In this document: piece after piece, positions 57,988-64,000 of the stretch
Layout of the letters: every line of letters begins with the position of its first letter
How positions within the stretch are numbered: position 1 is the stretch's first letter
Assembly: GCF_047663525.1 (NCBI RefSeq)
Contig: NC_092602.1
Span: 11,963,501-12,027,500 of the forward strand
DNA length: 64,000 nt
Direction of reading: 5' to 3'
From: Anas platyrhynchos
Taxonomy: Eukaryota; Chordata; Aves; Anseriformes; Anatidae
Notes under the pieces: model-generated
Told to the model about the DNA's origin: nothing
The model's input: only the letters and a program-made list of their open reading frames with translations
Database searches by the model: none
Translations under genes and position numbers: made by a program

Positions 57988-59806
57988 AAACTGCAAGGTA
58001 TACTGCATGCTCTGTCTCAATTGGGAACACTATAGCTAGCCCCTAAATATTCAGCTTTGTTTTTGTCTTTCTGTGTTATCAACTTCATTCTTTGGTCGAA
58101 TTGCAGTATCCGTTCCGTGCTCTTACTTTAATAATCTGCTGCTCTTCTGCTTCCCTGGGCAAATATTGTACTCGGGATGCTGCCAGCCTTTAGCCTTGAC
58201 CATACTAATACATAATGCAGATGATAAAAGCCAGTGTAACAGAAAAGAGGTCCCAGGGAGAATACAAACCATGACAAAATAAGGAGGAAGCAGATGGTTG
58301 GGTATTAAACTGCAGTAATAAAATAACATCTGGCAGAATATCACACACATGCACTGATGCCCATCTGAAGAGTGCACTGATTTAAGTAATATGCTTCTCA
58401 TTTTGGTGCAATTAACACCAAAATTTACATAGCAAACAGTGGCAGAGCACACAGAGGCTTCTTTTGAAAAATACAATCAAAAAATGTCTTTTCTACAAGG
58501 AGATTGGCCATAGCAGACACTGATGGCTTTTTATACTGTGGTGTAAAGCAATTAATGAGTCATACCTTCCTGCTGGCCAGAGAACCCATTATTCTGTTTA
58601 CATACAGTCTGGCAGATGTATTTGTTTGCAGGGCTGGAAATTAAAAGATAAAAGGGAATAGCATTTGACCAAGTGGAACATCGCTCCACCCTGTGCCATA
58701 GAGAGAAAGATGCTGTACAGATTAGGTAGATCTATAAAGCTCTATGCAGACAAACCTGTCCACCTCAGATCCTCTCCCACGTTTCCCCTTGTGTGAGCTT
58801 GGGAAGGAGAAACCTTGGGGCTGCCTTTTTCAAAGGAAGTTGGAGGGAAGATGCAATCCCCATCTGGGTTAACAAGCCACATGGCAGCACCAAAAACCCT
58901 GCAGGCAACTGGGTCATGTTTTTCACCAGCCCTGACCTGCATCAGACAGGCAGGTTTACAGTTTGCAGACAGAGTTGCTGTTTCCTGAGGCTGGAAGCTG
59001 CCTCTGGATTTTGCCTTTCTGAGCAGTGGGATGCGGTGTGGTAACCTCCCGGAGCAGCCCCAGCAGAAGTGCACGTTACTGCCGTGTGGAAGCAAATACC
59101 TGATAAAGTAGACAGTGGTCCAGTCATCAAAAGCCCGTAAGAATATTTGCAGGTGGCAATGTTAAGATTATCAGTGTGGTGTCCTGGGTGAAGCAAAAGA
59201 TGCCCTGGGCTCTGCCACAGGCCCAGCTGTAGAGGACTGGACTGCACCGGAGCCTGGCATTTGTTTCAGCAAAAATGTCATTTCTATTTGGAAACTTCCG
59301 ATCTAACTTAGAATAAATGCAATTTTGTTTTGTGACTCCCTGGGAAATAGAGTTTTGACATGAAAAGGAGCATCGAAAGGCCTTGCCTCCATACATCTGC
59401 CTGTCCCCGGGGCAGTGGTGAGAGGCAAACCTTTTACCTCAGCCCTGCTCTGGCAAGAGGGCCTTCTGCTAGAGGGGAAGGGCACAGAGAGCCCCGGTGT
59501 GGGGAAAAGCTCTACCAAGTGTCCAAAACGTGCCACTGCTGAGCAGGGCATGGTGTCAGGAAAGCTGCTCACACTGAAATTCGTAGTGTGATCGGCCTTT
59601 GCGGGGCGGACCTGGTGCGCTGCAGCCAGGCCAGGCAGGCCTACCGGCCTGCTTCACGGTGCTCGCAGGAGGGCCTGCTCTCCTGCTCTCACTTCTTTTG
59701 ATAAACGTGACAAGAGTGCCATTGGTTTCCTTAGAAGGAATGAGTGGAAACATGTCCAAAGTTATTTTTTTTTCCTCCATCGCTGCACCTTTATTCCTTT
59801 TTTTAT

Positions 59807-59844
59807 GTGTGTGTGTGTTTTATGCAGTGTGTGTGTTTTGTGCA
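59807..59844. repeat. (GT)n-based tandem duplication
   Basis: A GTGTGTGTGTGTTTTATGCA unit (59807-59826) is followed at once by an 18-base unit, GTGTGTGTGTTTTGTGCA (59827-59844). A (GT)n tract duplicated together with its flank. Confidence 0.85.
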
Positions 59845-60218
59845 GACTCTGCTGGGAGTCTGTGTAGCCCCATGCACAGAGACTCAGCTTTTGATGTGAG
59901 CCCCTGAATGCCATCACGTTTTAAGTGAGAACATAGTGATTTCCTTCCATCAAGTACAGTGTTTAGGTCATCTGCTTTCCTCTGGCAATCTTCACAAGTT
60001 GGAATAATAAGGGTGCTCTCCTGGCATATGTTTTTTCTTAGAGCAGTACCAGGTGTAGGACACTAACAGAAAGACCTGAGGGGCATCTGAAAGCTAGAAG
60101 GATATTTACGGGTGGAAAGGGTCATTTGTATTACCAGAAATGCATTCTGCCACAGCACCTCTAATGAATAACAGGCAGAATTCTGCAGTTTTAGAGACTG
60201 TGATGCAAATAAGCAGTG

Positions 60219-60237
60219 TTTTTTTTTTTTTTTTTTT
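60219..60237. repeat. Poly(T) run, 19 bases, followed by CAG
   Basis: T19 directly followed by CAG on the plus strand. Simple homopolymer with a splice-acceptor look, no exon recognised after it. Confidence 0.9.
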
Positions 60238-60599
60238 CAGTAGTTAATTTTCTTGAAATCTGATTTCCAGATGTAGCAGCCTTAATTTGGTTTGTTCTTT
60301 GCAAGGGAATCCCATGGGAGTATGAGCTTCAGTCTCCAATAAATCAGGAGAGCAGCGGGCACCTTGGGCCAAGTCTGGGGCACAGTGGGAACTGCTCTGT
60401 CCCAAGTGGGCTTTGGATGGGCTGACCCAGGGACCTTGGAGTCAGTGAGCTCTTTTGGCTGCAAAGTCTCATGCTAAGTACATAACCTTTTCGTTTTGCT
60501 GGGTTTCTGCCAGGTTTAAACACTTCATTCCAGTCCAAAATGGGGCTCTGATTATGGCTGAGGAGTGGGCAATGGGGTGAATATGGAAACATTTGCAGT

Positions 60600-60618
60600 A
60601 AAAAAAAAAAAAAAAAAA
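60600..60618. repeat. Poly(A) run, 19 bases
   Basis: A19 preceded by GCAGT. No polyadenylation signal or retroposed body upstream. Confidence 0.9.
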
Positions 60619-61849
60619 GCCTGTTCCAGCTAGTTGTACTTTGGTTTTGCATTTCCCTGGGCTAGTTTCTGAAGATGGTTTAATTTCCTATGTGCTGCTG
60701 GTGTTTTGCTTATATTTCTCCTCGTCAGCCTCCCTCAATGATATCCTAGTGCCTGCCTTCTCAACAGTAATAATAATAATAGCTGCAATATATTTAATAG
60801 CTACCCACTGCCAGCCTTGCTCAGCCTTCTCAACAGATTCCCTAAGGTAATGGATGTATAATGCATTTCCCAGCTGGAAATCAGACCTTGCTAGGATCCT
60901 CTCTCTTGCAAAAACTCCTTGCTGGCAGCCTCCCCGGCTCTGTGTGAATGAGCAAGGCTGCAGAAGAGGTGCTTTCCTTTCTCCTTGCAGGTGTGAAGCA
61001 GAAGGCTCGGAGCACAAACAGCCACCCGGGGCAGCACCAAAATGACCCGTACTCTCTGTGCCAATTGGACATTGCATCCTGTCCCCAGCCATCCAAATCG
61101 ACAAGGGCCACAAGGATGGAGCTGGGCAATACAGCAGAGATTTTGGTACAAGAAACAGGACAAAGCAGGAAATGGTGTTGAAAGCTGAATGAAGGAAATC
61201 TGCTCACTATTCCTGTGGTGAATGTAACCCATTGAAAGTAGGCTGGTTAGAAACACCTCTGCTCTTCCAGTTGCCAACTTGACCTTTCAGAGGCCCCAAT
61301 CTGACTGGCTTCCCACGTTATCCTAAAAAATTACTGGGGAGCCGCAAACAGCACAGCACTGCGTGGGAGAAGGCAGTGGGAGATGTGGGGGAATAAATGT
61401 GTGCACCCGGAGAAGGGAAAAAGTGATGCAGTGGAAAGGCTGCCCTGACCTTGGGCCAGCAATAAGGGAGCGGCAGCCTCACTATCTGGTGTGAACAGTG
61501 AGCAGCTCTTTTGCAGGCGCCAGGGCTCGGCTGTGGTTTTGAATATTGTTCTGCAGTCCGGCTGGGCTTCTGGGAGTGAGCCATTAGTTTGTAGATGACC
61601 CCAGTTAGCTATTGTGCGAACAATCCCCAAACGGCACTGTTTAACCTTAAAAATCATGATCTCTTCGGGAAGAAGTAACTAATTCCATTATTCATTTATG
61701 TGGCTTCATATGCAAGCAAAGAAGGATTTGAAGCAATTTGCTCATACGGATTTCTGCGCCTTCTGGCGTCCTTCAGGACAGGATTGTTTTGCAGGGCAGA
61801 GACTCATCAAATGACTTGCTGGAGGTTTAATAAAAAAAGGAAAAGAAAA

Positions 61850-61930
61850 GGCCATGGTAGAGTTGGGAAATGAACCCAGGAATGTTGACTTTGAACTACA
61901 TGAAACCCATTGCACTACAGTAGCATGCTC
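61850..61930 (-). mobile_element. tRNA-derived SINE relic (MIR-like), minus strand
   Basis: On the minus strand, TAGTGCAATGG fits the RNA polymerase III A-box consensus TRGYNNANNGG exactly. About 32 bases later GTTCATTTC fits the B box GWTCRANNC with one mismatch. The context CTGGGTTCATTTCCCAACTC mirrors the MIR sequence around its B box (CTGGGTTCGAATCCC then a GGCTCTGCC-like segment), and ACTGTAGTGCAATGG mirrors the MIR 5' end. The acceptor ends do not pair as in a true tRNA, so a SINE relic is more likely than a tRNA gene. The rest of the SINE body (to the left) is disrupted by purine-rich sequence. Confidence 0.6.
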
Positions 61931-62477
61931 AGTACGTTTGCTTGGTTTTCAGCCACAGCTTTAAAGTTTGTCCAACAAAGTTAAGAAGTCAGGAGGGGGG
62001 TAATTTTTGTTCTTCAGATGAAGAGACTGAGAAATCTAAAAGCCTGGTGCTCGCAATAACTTATACTGCTCTTTATTTGATGGAGTGACTCATATAGCAC
62101 ATAGCTTCAGGAGCAGGTTTGGGGAAAACTATAGCTGAAAACACAGCCAGCTGTAAAAAGCTAGCCATTTCCTACACAGTATCTACTTCAAAAGAATAAA
62201 ATAGATGTCTCCTTTTTTCTATCCAAAAAGTCACTGCAGAAGCAGCTTTCTTTTGTTATCTCCCAATAAATGTGTCTCTGTAATAGTGGAATTTACTGCT
62301 GGGGGTGTGCGTTTCTCACCACTGCTTCCCCTTACAAAGACGCTAATCTGTCTTTTGCTGGAGAAGGCAAATGATGTCATGTTTCCTGTATTTCAGCCTA
62401 CTTTCCAGCTGCTGCAGAAAGGCAGGGCTGTAGGTAAACATCTTACTCTGCAAGAGCAGAGCAGGAGCTGCTGAGCT

Positions 62478-62502
62478 GGGGCCAGGCCGGGCTGGGGCCG
62501 GG
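62478..62502 (+). other. G-quadruplex motif
   Basis: Four G runs in 25 bases: GGGG (62478-62481), GGG (62489-62491), GGGG (62494-62497) and GGG (62500-62502), with loops of 7, 2 and 2 bases. This fits the standard G3+N1-7 definition on the plus strand. It lies in a GC-rich patch (62460-62660). Confidence 0.75.
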
Positions 62503-62829
62503 AGCAGACTGAGGGGCACAGCGAGCCCCCTGTGTGAGCCTGGCCAACCTCTTGTCACCTGCACAGTGACCAGTCCAAGCACATGGGGACAACACGGTCA
62601 CAGGGTGCTCAGCCCCGTGGGTAGTGCAGGCAGAGGCCGGTCGGCAAGTCAGGACGGTCTGCTTGGCACGGGCAAGCACGGAAAGTTTGCAGAGCACTGC
62701 CTGAACTAGTCTAACCTCCAGCAAGAGCGTCCTTGACATTCATTAAGGCTAAATTCACTCTCACATTTTAATCAATGAAATGGAAAAACAAGAAAATAGG
62801 AATGCATAAGCAAGCCTGGCTTTTTGTTT

Positions 62830-62832
<3 letters not shown>

Positions 62833-62863
<31 letters not shown>
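62833..62863. repeat. Poly(T) run, 31 bases
   Basis: T31, the longest homopolymer in the window, followed by ATCAGCAG. On the minus strand it would be an A31 tail, but no retroposed gene copy is recognised to its right. Confidence 0.9.
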
Positions 62864-62865
<2 letters not shown>

Positions 62866-64000
62866 CAGCAGTCTAACAAGCCCAGGAAAACACCCGCCTG
62901 CATGCCGGATTTGCCCAGGCAATTATCACAAATGCAGATTGAATAATTATGCATGCGAAGACCCGTCTGGTACCTGCCACATGCAATGACTCAATCTGTG
63001 TGCAGGTGCATGTGTCTGCGTACAACACCGCACACTTCCCTTCAGCAGCAGAGCCATGATGCCTCTGCCCCCCGAGTGGAAAACTGAGCTCTTTCCACCA
63101 CATCGGCCCTCCAGGATGCTGGGGGGCTGTGGGCACCGCGTGGGGGCTGCTTCCCCTTGCCAGTGTTCACGAACATCCCCCCTGCCTGCTGCAAACCCTG
63201 CTGACCCGCTTCAGCAAGGTCTAAAATCTTATGCCTCGCTCTCCCCCCTGTTTCTCACTGAATTTACGCTCTCCCTTTCCCCAGGGGAGCTGTGTGCAGC
63301 CCCACGGCTCTGCTGGCTGCAGCTTTGTTTTGCTGTAATTCTGGCCTTTGCTTGTGTACCAGCAGAGCATGACTTTCCTTATATATTATACTTTGAGAGC
63401 AATACAAGAAAATAAAAATGAGTAACAGCTTGTTTCCCAGCCCTGGATGGAGCAACAATTTTGATGAATGGACAGACTAGTTGCATGAAAAAGAGCATGA
63501 ATAATTTGCAATGAATAATATTCAAGTGTTACCTTTTTTTCCACTCATAAATTGCTTGCAAACTTTTTTTTCCCCCGAGCTGTTAGTCACCAGAGCAAAT
63601 AGCAAGCAGCGTGTTGGAAGCATTTGTTTTCTGCCACCCCGAGCTGTGGTTAGACTCTGGTCACTCTGATTGATGGGGAAGCTCGTACGAGCAAGTTTCT
63701 TTGGTTGACACCTTGAGGTTCCTGGGGCTTTGAGTATATTTCTTTCACAGGCAACAGCAGATGCTGAAACAGCTGTTAGTTTGCTACTGTTTGTAATTTA
63801 TAAATTATTGCTTCCACAAGTCCCAACCAACACTGGGGCTTGACAGAGACCCAGGTTAAGAATGAAATACTTTGTTAAAAATACCTATAGCTTTTTATGC
63901 TGCTAGAGTCACAGTTCACCATTTTTCCCCATTTCTCTGGAATTTTGCTGGGGCTGGCAGGGTGAGGGTGAGGCCACTCAGATCCATCACTATTTGTCTT

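Larger units (their letters stand above)
57988..61849. other. Unique noncoding sequence with simple repeats
   Basis: Contains a GT-rich tandem repeat (59807-59844), a T19 run (60219-60237), an A19 run (60600-60618) and a short (AAT)n near 60765-60780. Frames up to 141 codons (60688-61113 minus) overlap others in different phases and are not recognisable. No transposon body seen. Confidence 0.6.
61931..64000. other. Unique noncoding sequence to window end
   Basis: Holds the G-quadruplex motif (62478-62502) and the T31 run (62833-62863). The segment 62010-62031 (TTCTTCAGATGAAGAGACTG at its left) weakly resembles a MIR tail. No gene recognised; frames are at most 119 codons. Confidence 0.6.

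Noticed and set aside
7786..60240. T runs ending in (C)AG (for example 7786-7800, 20987-21008, 22553-22570, 51230-51254, 60219-60240) as exon boundaries
   Set aside because: An AG within a few bases of a T run is common by chance, and no recognisable exon with a donor site follows any of them.
61850..61930. Functional tRNA gene
   Set aside because: Acceptor ends do not pair, the B box has a mismatch and the T loop is non-canonical; a SINE relic fits better.
62010..62031. Segment resembling the MIR tail ACAGATGAGGAAACTGAG
   Set aside because: Short and imperfect, with no adjoining SINE body in the expected place.
1..64000. Endogenous retrovirus, LTRs, known microRNAs, snRNA or 5S/7SL copies
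   Set aside because: I looked for LTR ends, primer-binding sites, well-known microRNA seeds and the start sequences of small RNAs and saw none. A tool-based search could still find degraded copies.

Overview
This is vertebrate nuclear DNA, most likely from a bird. There is one degraded CR1 LINE tail (about 40490-40585) of the sauropsid type. Interspersed repeats are otherwise very sparse, simple repeats are short, and the base composition is moderate with scattered small CpG clusters. No operons, ribosome-binding sites, prokaryotic genes, rRNA, CRISPR or viral genes are visible. The bird assignment is an inference; a crocodilian or another low-repeat sauropsid cannot be excluded from sequence alone.

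I find no protein-coding gene I can defend. The two longest ATG-started open frames (45663-46448 minus, 261 codons; 34631-35344 minus, 237 codons) are low-complexity, rich in Ser/Cys/His/Pro, and match no family I know. All other frames are at or near chance length. The window reads as intergenic or long-intron DNA. Single short exons or a lncRNA could be hidden in it and cannot be excluded by eye.

Layout: 1-30 kb is mostly unique sequence with homopolymer T runs, an (AATA)n and a (TTTG)n microsatellite, a 29-bp tandem duplication near 6.0 kb and a 22-bp one near 27.3 kb, and a relic of an ancient SINE/LINE tail near 29.8 kb. 30-45 kb holds a palindromic AT-rich repeat block (37.1-37.25 kb), a compact CpG cluster (38.0-38.1 kb), the CR1 fragment, and a CpG-island-like stretch (44.16-44.49 kb). 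45-64 kb holds a long TA microsatellite (48.6 kb), a 37-bp tandem duplication (51.6 kb), a 21-base C run (57.97 kb), a tRNA-derived (MIR-like) SINE relic on the minus strand (61.85 kb), a G-quadruplex motif (62.48 kb) and a 31-base T run (62.83 kb).

The most interesting locus is 54.5-55.8 kb. A roughly 91-bp element occurs there twice in direct orientation, about 660 bp apart, with sharp similarity edges. The second copy keeps CpGs where the first shows TG, CA or TA, the signature of methylation-driven decay. The CpG-rich copy opens a CpG-island-like stretch, which is followed within about 220 bp by a cluster of homeodomain (TAATTA, CTAATTG) and paired TALE-type (TGACAG/CTGTCA) motifs. This looks like a regulatory hub built on an ancient repeat or a local duplication. 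It is a hypothesis about noncoding DNA; I see no evidence for a new molecular system in this window.
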